This document shows positions 25,901-33,718 of a stretch of DNA of 59,447 nucleotides, in pieces (positions within the stretch are counted from its first letter, which is position 1; every line of letters starts with the position of its first letter). Under the pieces are notes generated by a model. The model ran no database searches and was not told where the DNA came from. It worked only from the letters and a program-made list of their open reading frames with translations. A program made the translations under genes and the position numbers. Source of the DNA: Clostridia bacterium (GTDB lineage Bacteria; Bacillota; Clostridia; Oscillospirales; CAG-272); contig JAGARU010000029.1 in NCBI GenBank assembly GCA_017622085.1, positions 1 to 59,447 on the forward strand, written 5' to 3'.

Positions 25901-26650
25901 ATGAAACTTGATAGAGTCATTGCAGTAAGAAATAATAAGACGGTCTACCGTGACGGCGACAGAGCCATCAAGGTTTTTAATGCAGAGTATTCCAAGGCTG
26001 ACGTGCTTAACGAGGCGTTGAATCAGGCAAGAATCGAAGAGACCGGATTGAATATCCCCAAGGTGATTGAGGTTACTATGATCGACGGGAAGTGGGCGAT
26101 CGTTTCCGAGTTCATCAAGGGCAAAACGCTTTCGCAGCTTATGGAAGAAAATCCCGAGAAGAAGGCTGAATACATCGAGCTTCTCGTTGATCTTCAGATG
26201 GGTGTTCATGCAAAGACTTCTCCTCTCCTTAACAAGTTGAAGGATAAGATGAGCCGCAAGATCGCCGAGACCGAGCTTGACGCTACCACCCGTTACGATC
26301 TTCACACCCGCCTTGAGGGTATGCCTAAGCACAACAAGGTGTGCCACGGAGACTTTAATCCCTCCAACATCATCATCGCAGAGGATGGAACCCCCTACAT
26401 CCTTGACTGGTCTCACGCAACGCAGGGCAACGCCTCCGCCGACGTGGCACGCACCTACCTCCTGTTCTGGCTGAACGGTGATATTTCGGGTGCGGAGTAC
26501 TATCTGGACACCTTCTGCAAGAAGAGCGATACCGCCAAGCAGTACGTCCAGAAGTGGATGCCTATCGTAGCCGCTTCTCAGTCGGTTAAGGGCAACGAGC
26601 ATGAGCGCGAGTTCCTGATGAGCTGGGTCGGCGTTGTCGATTATCAGTAA
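25901..26650 (+). CDS. APH/choline-kinase-like phosphotransferase
   Basis: A 249-residue protein-kinase-like enzyme. The catalytic loop is VCHGDFNPSNIII near residue 148 (HGDxxxxN), the metal Asp is in YILDWSHATQG, and an N-terminal Lys (RAIKVFNAE) fits the ATP-anchoring lysine. It belongs to the aminoglycoside-phosphotransferase fold, but nothing indicates antibiotic resistance. From memory, an equivalent gene annotated as a Ser/Thr kinase is cotranscribed with adhE, rex and hydrogenase genes in Ruminococcus albus. It may phosphorylate a protein partner counteracted by the SpoIIE phosphatase downstream (inference). Confidence 0.8.
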   Translation: MKLDRVIAVRNNKTVYRDGDRAIKVFNAEYSKADVLNEALNQARIEETGLNIPKVIEVTMIDGKWAIVSEFIKGKTLSQLMEENPEKKAEYIELLVDLQMGVHAKTSPLLNKLKDKMSRKIAETELDATTRYDLHTRLEGMPKHNKVCHGDFNPSNIIIAEDGTPYILDWSHATQGNASADVARTYLLFWLNGDISGAEYYLDTFCKKSDTAKQYVQKWMPIVAASQSVKGNEHEREFLMSWVGVVDYQ

Positions 26651-26666
26651 TTGAAAGATCATAGTC

Positions 26667-26708
26667 GTAGGGCGGGGCGATTTGCTTGCAAATGGGCTCC
26701 CGCCGCTA
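26667..26708 (+). repeat. Intergenic hairpin (REP-like)
   Basis: Nested stems: GTAG/CTAC outermost, GGCGGG (26671-26676) with CCCGCC (26699-26704), and ATTTGC (26680-26685) with GCAAAT (26688-26693). There is no T-run. It lies in the only sizeable gap inside the rex-hydrogenase operon and may be an RNA processing or stabilising element, or a dispersed repeat. Confidence 0.5.
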
Positions 26709-26746
26709 CCCCCAAAAATGAAATAAATATTGTGAGGTAAAATTTT

Positions 26747-26989
26747 ATGCTTAAAATTACAGTTTGTATCGGAAGCTCCTGCCACATCAAGGGTTCTCGT
26801 CAGGTAGTAGAGCAGCTTCAGTATTTGATTGCTGAAAACGATCTCGGTGATAAGGTGGAGCTCGGCGGCACCTTCTGTATGGGCAAGTGTCAACAGGGTG
26901 TATGCGTAACGGTCAATGACTCCTTCCATTCCGTTACTCCCGAGAGCGTAGGGGAGTTCTTCGCTAAAGAAATTCTCGCAAAGGTGTAA
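26747..26989 (+). CDS. Thioredoxin-like [2Fe-2S] ferredoxin (NuoE-type), copy 1
   Basis: An 80-residue protein with the NuoE/HydC-type cluster motif: VCIGSSCHIKGS near residues 6-16 (CxxxxC) and TFCMGKCQQGV near residues 42-52 (CxxxC). This is the [2Fe-2S] thioredoxin-like fold normally fused in complex I and bifurcating hydrogenase subunits, here free-standing. Likely shuttles electrons to or from the sensory hydrogenase encoded two genes downstream. It lies 4 nt before a paralogous gene. Confidence 0.85.
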   Translation: MLKITVCIGSSCHIKGSRQVVEQLQYLIAENDLGDKVELGGTFCMGKCQQGVCVTVNDSFHSVTPESVGEFFAKEILAKV

Positions 26990-26993
26990 GCAT

Positions 26994-27257
26994 ATGTTGT
27001 TCGTTCAGGTTTGTGTTGGCTCGTCTTGCCATCTCAAGGGCTCGCAGGATATTGTAGAGCTTTTTGAAAAAGCCATAGAGGAACATCATATGGAGGATGA
27101 GGTCGTGCTTTCCGGTAGCTTCTGCATCGGAAAGTGCAACCGCGTCGGAGTTACCGTACAGGTAAACGATGACGTTCACGTAGGCGTGACGAGAGAGAAT
27201 TTCAGAGAGTTTTTCAAGAAGAATATTCTTGACGTAATTGAAAACGAAAGGATGTGA
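26994..27257 (+). CDS. Thioredoxin-like [2Fe-2S] ferredoxin (NuoE-type), copy 2
   Basis: An 87-residue paralogue of the preceding gene with the same ligand pattern (VCVGSSCHLKGS ... SFCIGKCNRVGV). The two are clearly related but diverged, so the duplication is old and both copies are probably kept for different partners. Its stop overlaps the first possible GTG of the sensory hydrogenase by 4 nt. Confidence 0.85.
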   Translation: MLFVQVCVGSSCHLKGSQDIVELFEKAIEEHHMEDEVVLSGSFCIGKCNRVGVTVQVNDDVHVGVTRENFREFFKKNILDVIENERM

Positions 27258-27262
27258 CCACT

Positions 27263-28942
27263 GTGGCAAATTGCTTGACTTTGAAAAAATCCAACTGCAA
27301 AAACTGCTATAAGTGTATCCGTCACTGCCCTGTAAAGGCAATTCGCTTTTCGGGTAACCAAGCCCATATTATCGGCAATGAGTGCATTCTGTGCGGTCAT
27401 TGTTTTGTTGTTTGTCCCCAGAATGCCAAGGAGATCGTGGACGGCACCGAGAAGGCGAGAGTTCTGCTTCAGAGCGGAGATCCTGTTGTTGTCAGCCTTG
27501 CGCCCTCGTTTATTGCGAACTACGAAGGCGTAGGAATCGAGTCTATGCGCCGAGCTCTCCGCAAGCTTGGCTTTTTCGATGTGGAGGAAACGGCAATCGG
27601 CGCAACCATTGTTAAGACAGAATACGAGCGTATGCTGCGTGAGGAAGAAAGAGATATTATCATTACCTCATGCTGTCATTCTGTCAATTTGCTGATTCAA
27701 AAGCATTTTCCCTCTGCGCTTGAATATCTCGCGGATGTTATGTCGCCTATGCAGGCGCACTGTGCGGATATCAAGAGAAGAATGCCGAACGCCAAGACCG
27801 TTTTTATTGGTCCTTGTGTAGCAAAGAAAGACGAAGCCGAGTACTATGAAGGACTCGTTGATGCCGTTCTTACCTTTGAAGAGCTTACCAATTGGTTGAA
27901 ATCCGAGAGAATTGAGCTTGAGAGGGAAGTAGATGATACGCCCGAGAGCCGTGCGCGCTTCTTCCCGACAACAGGCGGTATACTGAAAACAATGGCTCAG
28001 AATGCTCCCGGATATACGTATATTGCGCTTGACGGTGTTGATAACTGTATTTCCGCGCTCAAGGATATCGAGAGCGGTAAGATCCATAAGTGCTTTATTG
28101 AAATGTCTGCTTGCGTTGGCAGCTGTATCGGCGGTCCCGTTATGGAAAAATACCATAATACCTCGCCAATCAAGGATTACGTAACTGTGGCTGATTATGC
28201 GGGTGAACGTGATTTTGAGGTGAATCAGCCTGCTCCTATGGGGCTGAAGAAGCATTTTTCTATGATTGAGAAAAAGCTGCAGATACCTTCAGAAAATGAT
28301 ATTATGGCAGTCCTTCGCCAAATGGGCAAGTTCAAGCCTGCTGACGAGCTGAACTGCGGCTCTTGCGGATACAATTCCTGCCGTGAGAAAGCGATCGCCA
28401 TTATTCAAGGCAAGGCTGAGATCTCTATGTGCCTGCCGTTCCTTAAGGATAAGGCGGAAAGCTTCTCGGATACCATCGTTAAGAATACGCCCAACGGACT
28501 GATCGTTCTCAACGAGAATCTTGAGGTTCAGCAGATCAACAATGCAGCAAGAAAAATTATGAATATCCGCGCGGCATCCGATGTGCTTGGAGAGCCTGTC
28601 GTTCGTATTCTTGATCCTACCGTATTCGTACAGGTCAGAAACAGCGGCAGAACAGTTCGTGATCAGCGTACATACCTTGCAGAATACAAAAAGTATGTGG
28701 AGCAGACCGTGGTTTACGATTCCGATTCCCGTATGCTGATCGGTATTATGCGTGATATTACTGACGAGGAAGCCGACAGAGAAAAGAAGGCAAGGATCAA
28801 TAAGCAGACGGTTGAGGTAGCCGATACCGTTGTTGAAAAGCAGATGAGGATCGTTCAGGAGATCGCGTCTTTGCTCGGTGAGACCGCGGCAGAGACCAAG
28901 ATCGCTCTGACAAAACTAAAGGAGTCTATCGGCGATGAATGA
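27263..28942 (+). CDS. hydS: Sensory [FeFe]-hydrogenase-like protein with PAS domain (HydS type)
   Basis: About 559 residues. The N-terminus binds two [4Fe-4S] clusters (CKNCYKCIRHCP and CILCGHCFVVCP). The H-cluster domain follows with the three cysteine motifs L1 (ITSCCHSVNLL), L2 (FIGPCVAKKDEAE) and L3 (EMSACVGSCIGGP), all diverged from catalytic hydrogenases. A further Fe-S module (CGSCGYNSCREKA ... MCLPF) and a PAS domain (NGLIVLNENLEVQQINNAAR, residue 415 on) complete the protein. This is the proposed H2- or redox-sensing group C architecture. GTG 27263 is preferred over GTG 27254 for its distance from AAAGGATG. It overlaps the phosphatase gene by 8 nt, its probable output partner. Confidence 0.87.
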   Translation: MANCLTLKKSNCKNCYKCIRHCPVKAIRFSGNQAHIIGNECILCGHCFVVCPQNAKEIVDGTEKARVLLQSGDPVVVSLAPSFIANYEGVGIESMRRALRKLGFFDVEETAIGATIVKTEYERMLREEERDIIITSCCHSVNLLIQKHFPSALEYLADVMSPMQAHCADIKRRMPNAKTVFIGPCVAKKDEAEYYEGLVDAVLTFEELTNWLKSERIELEREVDDTPESRARFFPTTGGILKTMAQNAPGYTYIALDGVDNCISALKDIESGKIHKCFIEMSACVGSCIGGPVMEKYHNTSPIKDYVTVADYAGERDFEVNQPAPMGLKKHFSMIEKKLQIPSENDIMAVLRQMGKFKPADELNCGSCGYNSCREKAIAIIQGKAEISMCLPFLKDKAESFSDTIVKNTPNGLIVLNENLEVQQINNAARKIMNIRAASDVLGEPVVRILDPTVFVQVRNSGRTVRDQRTYLAEYKKYVEQTVVYDSDSRMLIGIMRDITDEEADREKKARINKQTVEVADTVVEKQMRIVQEIASLLGETAAETKIALTKLKESIGDE

Positions 28943-30107
28943 TTTGTGTGCAGATATCGGCTATAAAAGTATCAATCATGTCGGCGAAGAGCTTTGTGGC
29001 GACCACGTAGACGTCATAGAGGAAAATGAGAATTCTACCGTGATCGTGCTTGCAGACGGTCTCGGCTCGGGAGTTAAGGCAAGTATCCTGTCCACGCTGA
29101 CCTCCAAGATCATCTCTACGATGATGGCAGCAGGGCTTCCCATTGAGGAATGCGTGTCTACGATTGCCGCAACCTTGCCCGTATGCTCGGTGCGAGGCGT
29201 GGCGTACTCCACGTTTACGATTCTTCATCTTTTGAATAATGAAATAGCCGAGATCATTCAGTACGATAATCCTCACGTGATCGTCATAAGAGATTACGAT
29301 ATTTACGATTATCCCAAAACCGAAATGAACATCGGCGGCAAAAAAATATACAAGTCCACCATCAAGCTGCAGGAGGATGACGTATTCATCGCCATGAGCG
29401 ACGGGTGTCCTCATGCAGGTATGGGTGGTAAATATAACTTCGGATGGAAGCGCGAGGATATCGCCGCTTATATGCAGGCGCTCGTTGCGGGCGGATATAC
29501 CGCAAAGAATCTTTCCACGATGCTGGTTGACGAGTGTGATAAGCTTTACGGTCACAAGCCCGGAGATGATACGACTGCTTGCGTTGTAAAGATCAGAAAG
29601 AGGGAGCCTATGAACATTCTGTTCGGTCCTCCTTCAAACAGAGACGACGCAAACAGAATGATGTCGCTGTTTTTCTCCAAGGAAGGGAAGCATATCATCT
29701 GTGGCGGTACGACTTCCTCCATTGCGGCAAAATACCTTGGTAAAAAGGTTGAGGTAAGTCTCAACTTTGAACGCAGTGACATACCTCCGATCGCGAAGAT
29801 CGAAGGCGTTGACCTTGTAACAGAGGGCGTTATCACAATGAACAGGGTCATTCAGTACGCCAAGGATTACCTTGGAGAAAACGAGCTGTATGAGCAGTGG
29901 AATTTTAAGAAGGACGGTGCATCTCTAATAAGCCGACTCCTCTTTGAGGAAGCGACCGACATCAATTTCTATGTAGGAAGAGCTGTCAACCCTGCTCATC
30001 AGAATCCCGATCTCCCCATCAATTTTAATATTAAAATGAATTTAGTGGAAGAACTCTCGGCTTGCCTCCGTAAAATGGGCAAGCGTATCAAGGTAAGTTA
30101 TTTCTAA
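28935..30107 (+). CDS. SpoIIE-family protein phosphatase
   Basis: A 390-residue PP2C-type Ser/Thr phosphatase. Metal-binding Asp residues are in VIVLADGLGSGVKA near residue 35 and VFIAMSDGCPHAGM near residue 152, and DDTTACVVKI near residue 213 closes the catalytic domain. About 175 further residues follow (NILFGPPSNRDDANRMMSLF, then SKEGKHIICGGTTSSIAAKY), a domain seen fused to phosphatases in hydrogenase operons. It starts inside the 3' end of hydS (ATG 28935), so the sensor and phosphatase are made in fixed ratio. Likely dephosphorylates a regulator in answer to the hydrogenase signal (inference). Confidence 0.87.
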   Translation: MNDLCADIGYKSINHVGEELCGDHVDVIEENENSTVIVLADGLGSGVKASILSTLTSKIISTMMAAGLPIEECVSTIAATLPVCSVRGVAYSTFTILHLLNNEIAEIIQYDNPHVIVIRDYDIYDYPKTEMNIGGKKIYKSTIKLQEDDVFIAMSDGCPHAGMGGKYNFGWKREDIAAYMQALVAGGYTAKNLSTMLVDECDKLYGHKPGDDTTACVVKIRKREPMNILFGPPSNRDDANRMMSLFFSKEGKHIICGGTTSSIAAKYLGKKVEVSLNFERSDIPPIAKIEGVDLVTEGVITMNRVIQYAKDYLGENELYEQWNFKKDGASLISRLLFEEATDINFYVGRAVNPAHQNPDLPINFNIKMNLVEELSACLRKMGKRIKVSYF

Positions 30108-30119
30108 TGGAGGTGTAAA

Positions 30120-31550
30120 ATGCGTAAATTTGATACCAAAGTACAGCATTTGAAATATAAAGTATTACGCGAAGTAGCACGCCTCGCGTGGGAGGATAAG
30201 CTTCTCGAAAATATGATGGACATTCCCAAAAAGCTGGCTCCCGGTAAGGAGCCCACCATGCGTTGCTGTGTCTACAAGGAGCGCGCCATCCTCGGTGAAC
30301 GTGTGAAGCTTGCGATGGGGGGAGATAAGAACAATCCCAATATCATTGAGGTCATTGATATCGCCTGTGATGAGTGTCCCGTTGGCGGTTATGAGGTCAC
30401 CAACGCTTGCCGCGGCTGTCTCGCTCATCGTTGCGAGGACGTTTGCAAATTTGGGGCGATCTCCTTTGATCACAATCACGTTGCACATATAGATAAATCA
30501 AAGTGTAAAGAGTGCGGCGCGTGCGCTAAGGTTTGTCCCTATACCGCCATTGTCAGCCGCAAGCGTCCTTGTCAGAACGCTTGCAAGGTAAAAGCAATCT
30601 CTATGAATGAGGAGAAGGCGGCGAAGATCGACAACTCCAAGTGCATACAGTGTGGCGCTTGCGTATATCAGTGTCCTTTCGGCGCGATCATGGATAAATC
30701 CTATATGGTCAACGCCATTGATATTCTCAAGAAGAGCGAGCGCAATACGCGCGGCGGGAATTACAGAGTATATGCCGTAGTTGCCCCCTCCATTTCCAGC
30801 CAATTCTCTTACGCTAAGCTCGGTCAGGTCGTAACAGGGCTGAAAAAGCTTGGATTCCACGATGTTGTTGAGGCAGCACTCGGCGCAGATATGGTTGCTA
30901 TGGCAGAGGCAAAGGAGCTTTCCGAAAAGGGACTTCTCACAAGCTCCTGCTGTCCTGCATTCGTGCAATATATTAAATCGCAGTTCCCGAGCCTCGTGGA
31001 GCATATTTCTCACAATATGTCGCCTATGGCAGTTCTTGCAAAGTACATCAAAGAAACCACGCCGAACGCAAAGGTGATCTTCATCGGTCCGTGTACCGCA
31101 AAGAAAGCGGAAGCACAGCTCGAGGAGGTTAAACCTTGGGTTGATACCGTCCTCACCTTTGAGGAGCTTCAGGCGCTTTTTGACAGCCGAGACATTGAGA
31201 TCGAAACACTTGAAGAGGGCGTTCTTGATAATGCTTCCTACTTCGGCCGTATCTTCGCAAGAAGCGGAGGACTGACCGATGCAACAGCGCAGGCGATGAA
31301 GGAACAGAATATCGACTTTGAGATCAAGCCCGTTGTATGCGACGGTATTGAAGCATGCCGCATGGCACTTCTCAAACTGAACAAGGGTATTCTCGACGGC
31401 AATTTTATTGAGGGCATGGCTTGTATCGGTGGTTGTATCGGCGGTGCAGGATGCCTCACCCACGGAGAAAAGAACAAAGCCGAGGTTGATAAATACGGTC
31501 GCGAGGCACATGAAAAAAATATCAGCGATGCGATTTCGCTGTTGAAGTAA
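30120..31550 (+). CDS. hydA2: Monomeric [FeFe] hydrogenase (group B / HydA2 type)
   Basis: A 476-residue hydrogenase. The N-terminal 120 residues hold a Cys-rich region (CDECPVGGYEVTNACRGCLA), two ferredoxin-like [4Fe-4S] motifs (CKECGACAKVCP and CIQCGACVYQCP) and extra Cys. The H-cluster domain has L1 (TSSCCPAFVQYI), L2 (NMSPMAVLAK, FIGPCTAKKAEA) and L3 (EGMACIGGCIGGAG), all ligands present, so it is probably catalytic and ferredoxin-dependent. TGGAGGTG precedes the start. Last gene of the operon; a 20-bp stem terminator follows at 31670. Maturases hydEFG are not in the window. Confidence 0.88.
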   Translation: MRKFDTKVQHLKYKVLREVARLAWEDKLLENMMDIPKKLAPGKEPTMRCCVYKERAILGERVKLAMGGDKNNPNIIEVIDIACDECPVGGYEVTNACRGCLAHRCEDVCKFGAISFDHNHVAHIDKSKCKECGACAKVCPYTAIVSRKRPCQNACKVKAISMNEEKAAKIDNSKCIQCGACVYQCPFGAIMDKSYMVNAIDILKKSERNTRGGNYRVYAVVAPSISSQFSYAKLGQVVTGLKKLGFHDVVEAALGADMVAMAEAKELSEKGLLTSSCCPAFVQYIKSQFPSLVEHISHNMSPMAVLAKYIKETTPNAKVIFIGPCTAKKAEAQLEEVKPWVDTVLTFEELQALFDSRDIEIETLEEGVLDNASYFGRIFARSGGLTDATAQAMKEQNIDFEIKPVVCDGIEACRMALLKLNKGILDGNFIEGMACIGGCIGGAGCLTHGEKNKAEVDKYGREAHEKNISDAISLLK

Positions 31551-31851
31551 TGACAAATTCTAAAGGGCTGGCTGTAGATAATGTGATGTCCAAAGATTCA
31601 TTTTTCCTTCAACTCGGAAAATAAATATTGGTTGATTGTTTAAAAAAAATATCTAAAAATAAAAAGGAAGCACAAAAGCGACGAATTTTGAAAATTCGTC
31701 GCTTTTGTGCCAAGTTTTCTTAATCAACAACTGAATATTCAGGTACTTTAATGGATGTACTGCCCCAATTGCTGTAAACAAATTTAAGCAAGCTGTTGCC
31801 GGGGATTTCAGTATTTTTCACTGTTAACGTTAAAATTTTTCCACCATCATA
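31551..31851. other. Intergenic region after the hydrogenase operon
   Basis: Holds the terminator at 31670-31710 and, on the minus strand, the C-terminal relic of a gene (31720-31860). Bases 31551-31665 are AT-rich with nothing recognisable. Confidence 0.5.
31670..31710. terminator. Very strong bidirectional hairpin
   Basis: Two perfect 20-nt arms, 31670-31689 and 31691-31710, around a single central base. The flanking poly-A on the left gives a T-run for minus-strand transcripts, while plus-strand reading has only a short T-stretch. It serves the hydrogenase operon (plus) and the relic gene (minus). Confidence 0.75.
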
Positions 31852-31860
31852 TTGACAAAG
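31720..31860 (-). pseudogene. C-terminal relic of an unknown (surface-like) protein
   Basis: Read leftwards from about 31860, an open frame without a start codon encodes YDGGKILTLTVKNTEIPG, followed by a NSLLKFVYSNWGSTSIKV segment, and ends in TAA at 31720-31722. The clean protein-like sequence, stop codon and following terminator are what remains of a larger gene. The family is not recognised; beta-rich composition suggests an extracellular domain. The promoter of the next gene starts exactly at its broken edge. Confidence 0.5.
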
Positions 31861-31880
31861 ACGAGGAAAACGGTTATAAT
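31852..31880 (+). promoter_or_regulatory. Consensus promoter of the double-HTH regulator
   Basis: TTGACA (31852-31857), 17-bp spacer, TATAAT (31875-31880), a perfect sigma-A consensus. The transcript should begin near 31887. Confidence 0.88.
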
Positions 31881-31890
31881 TATCTTGTGA

Positions 31891-31972
31891 CTTCGCTTAT
31901 GCGAAGTGAAAATGCGGATGGGGGTTCGCTTTCGCGAAGAGGGAATCAAGAAAAAACTTCGCTATTGCGAAG
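31891..31972 (+). repeat. Three phased inverted repeats in the 5' leader
   Basis: Three near-identical hairpins: CTTCGC-TTAT-GCGAAG (31891-31906), TTCGC-TTTC-GCGAA (31925-31938) and CTTCGC-TATT-GCGAAG (31957-31972). Their centres are 31898.5, 31931.5 and 31964.5, exactly 33 nt apart. All lie between the predicted transcription start and the ribosome binding site (AAAAGAGGA near 31980). They could be three operator copies on one DNA face or three RNA hairpins. Confidence 0.8.
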
Positions 31973-31993
31973 ATTCGGAAAAAAGAGGATAAA

Positions 31994-33214
31994 ATGAAAC
32001 TTATTACTGTAAAAGAAGCGGCTGAAAAATGGGGAGTTACTCCGCGAAGAGTTCAGTGGCTTTGCAACGAGGGAAGAATCAAAGGTGCCACAAGATTCGG
32101 TCGTGCATGGATGATCCCCGGGCACGCGGTATTGCCAAGCTCGGCCAATCTGGAGATACCCACTTTACCAATGCCCAGAAAAAGTCCATTTCTCGATATG
32201 ACAAATCTGTATACGAAATCGGGTATGGCTGATGAATGCGCGGAGTTGCTTATAAACAATCCTGAGGCACACGCGCTTTTTGAGGCACAGATCGCCTACA
32301 GACGAGGTAATATAGACAAGGTGTATGACCGCGCGCGGTACTTTCTTGCATCTCACTCCGGCTTTAACGCCATTCTCGGTGGCGGAATGCTTCTTGCGCA
32401 GTGTGCTATCTGGCGGGGTGATATCAATTTGTGGATCGAGGCCAAAAGACACATTTGTGACGCACCCTGCAATACAGAGGTTGAGCGAGAGATCATTTCC
32501 TTGGCGCTGGCTATCGCTGATAGCTCGGTCTATGGCAATAAAGACTACCCCGAATGGTTTCGCACGGGAAATTTTGAGGTTCTTCCGTCGGATTCGCTCC
32601 CGGCGGCACACGTTTTTTACGTCAAATACTTGTATATGACGGCATTCGGCATCGCATCCAAGCAAACAGAGCTCGAGGGCATTCAGGGTCTTGCACTTAT
32701 GAGACTTATTCCTTATACGATCGAGCCGCTGATAACGCAAGCGGTGGCAAACGGCACGGTCATTCCCGAGATATACATGAGGCTTTCCTGTGCGGTGGCA
32801 TATTACAACTCGGGCGATAAGGAGAAGGCAATACTTCACGTTGATAAGGCGATAAATCTTGCGCTTCTTGATGGGTTGTTTGGAATTCTTACTGAATACG
32901 TGCGTCATTTTGACGGACTTCTTGAGGATCGCATTGCGCTTGTCGATCAAAATGCGGTTCACGCGGTACTTGCGCTTTATAAAACCTACAGCGTAGGCTG
33001 GTCGAGACTTTCAGGTGCTGTTCGTAACAGATACGTTGCGGCTGATCTGACAGCAAGGGAGAGAGAAGCGGCAAAGCTTGCGGCGTTCGGCTTTACGAAC
33101 AAGGAGATCGGAACGGCGCTGCACGTGTCGGAATCCACCGTAAAACAAACGATACTTCGCGTTGTCCAAAAAACCGGAATAAAGGACAGAACCGAAATTT
33201 CTAACATACTTTAA
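31994..33214 (+). CDS. Regulator with N-terminal excisionase-like HTH and C-terminal LuxR HTH
   Basis: A 406-residue protein with a DNA-binding domain at each end. Residues 1-48 are a MerR/excisionase-type helix-turn-helix (ITVKEAAEKWGVTPRRVQWL, then GRAWMIPGHA). Residues 65-330 are helical repeats resembling the TPR-like sensor of LuxR/MalT proteins. Residues 345-406 are a LuxR HTH (LTAREREAAKLAAFGFTNKE, then HVSESTVKQTILRVVQKTG). The double arrangement occurs in Clostridia but no member's target is known to me. The phased repeats in its own leader suggest autoregulation (inference). Confidence 0.82.
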   Translation: MKLITVKEAAEKWGVTPRRVQWLCNEGRIKGATRFGRAWMIPGHAVLPSSANLEIPTLPMPRKSPFLDMTNLYTKSGMADECAELLINNPEAHALFEAQIAYRRGNIDKVYDRARYFLASHSGFNAILGGGMLLAQCAIWRGDINLWIEAKRHICDAPCNTEVEREIISLALAIADSSVYGNKDYPEWFRTGNFEVLPSDSLPAAHVFYVKYLYMTAFGIASKQTELEGIQGLALMRLIPYTIEPLITQAVANGTVIPEIYMRLSCAVAYYNSGDKEKAILHVDKAINLALLDGLFGILTEYVRHFDGLLEDRIALVDQNAVHAVLALYKTYSVGWSRLSGAVRNRYVAADLTAREREAAKLAAFGFTNKEIGTALHVSESTVKQTILRVVQKTGIKDRTEISNIL

Positions 33215-33384
33215 TGATCAAAGGAGGGCAAAAAATATTGCCCGAAAAAATCGGTTCTCGGTGGTGTTTTTTTTAAGAACTATCTGCTATACTGTTGATA
33301 GAAAAACGGTATGGCAGATTTTTTTGTTTTTCCCAGTTTCTTTGTAAAATATCTGTCGTGGAAAATGACAAAAAGGAGGAGCCT

Positions 33385-33702
33385 ATGCTGAATAAGCCGC
33401 GCGAGGGAGAGCTTTTCAAAGTGGTCAGGCACGAGGGAAAAGATTTCTTCATATATTACGGTTATTATGACGACATGGAACGAAAAAGCAAGTACAACGA
33501 CCCTTTGCCGATATACCCCGACTTCCAAAAGACTCCGGAATACACAGATGACGGATACCCCTTCGTAACGGGCATACAGGATGTATGTGAGCATTACGAG
33601 GGAAGATGCCCGGAGGATGGCTGTCACAGCTGCAAATATTACTGCGGCGGAGACGATCTGATCGGAGTTTGTAAAAACATAAAAACAAATCGAAATAAAT
33701 AA
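33385..33702 (+). CDS. Small Cys-rich protein of unknown function
   Basis: About 105 residues from ATG 33385 (AAAGGAGG upstream). The N-terminal half is Tyr/Phe-rich (GKDFFIYYGYYDDMERK). The C-terminal 40 residues contain six Cys and two His (CEHYEGRCPEDGCHSCKYYC, then a final GVCKNIK), a likely metal-binding or disulfide-knotted module. No signal peptide. I do not recognise the family. It ends 16 nt before the large surface protein gene, so the two may be cotranscribed. A candidate extended -10 (TGCTATACT, 33285-33293) lies about 90 nt upstream. Confidence 0.65.
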   Translation: MLNKPREGELFKVVRHEGKDFFIYYGYYDDMERKSKYNDPLPIYPDFQKTPEYTDDGYPFVTGIQDVCEHYEGRCPEDGCHSCKYYCGGDDLIGVCKNIKTNRNK

Positions 33703-33718
33703 AAACGGAGAAAAAGCT

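Noticed and set aside
25901..26650. Aminoglycoside resistance gene
   Set aside because: It has the phosphotransferase fold, but operon context with rex, adhE and hydrogenases argues for a metabolic or signalling kinase.
23156..26929. A 1257-codon open frame on the minus strand
   Set aside because: It lies entirely opposite adhE, the phosphotransferase and part of rex, whose domains are unmistakable; the frame is open because of strong codon bias on the plus strand and has no recognisable domain.
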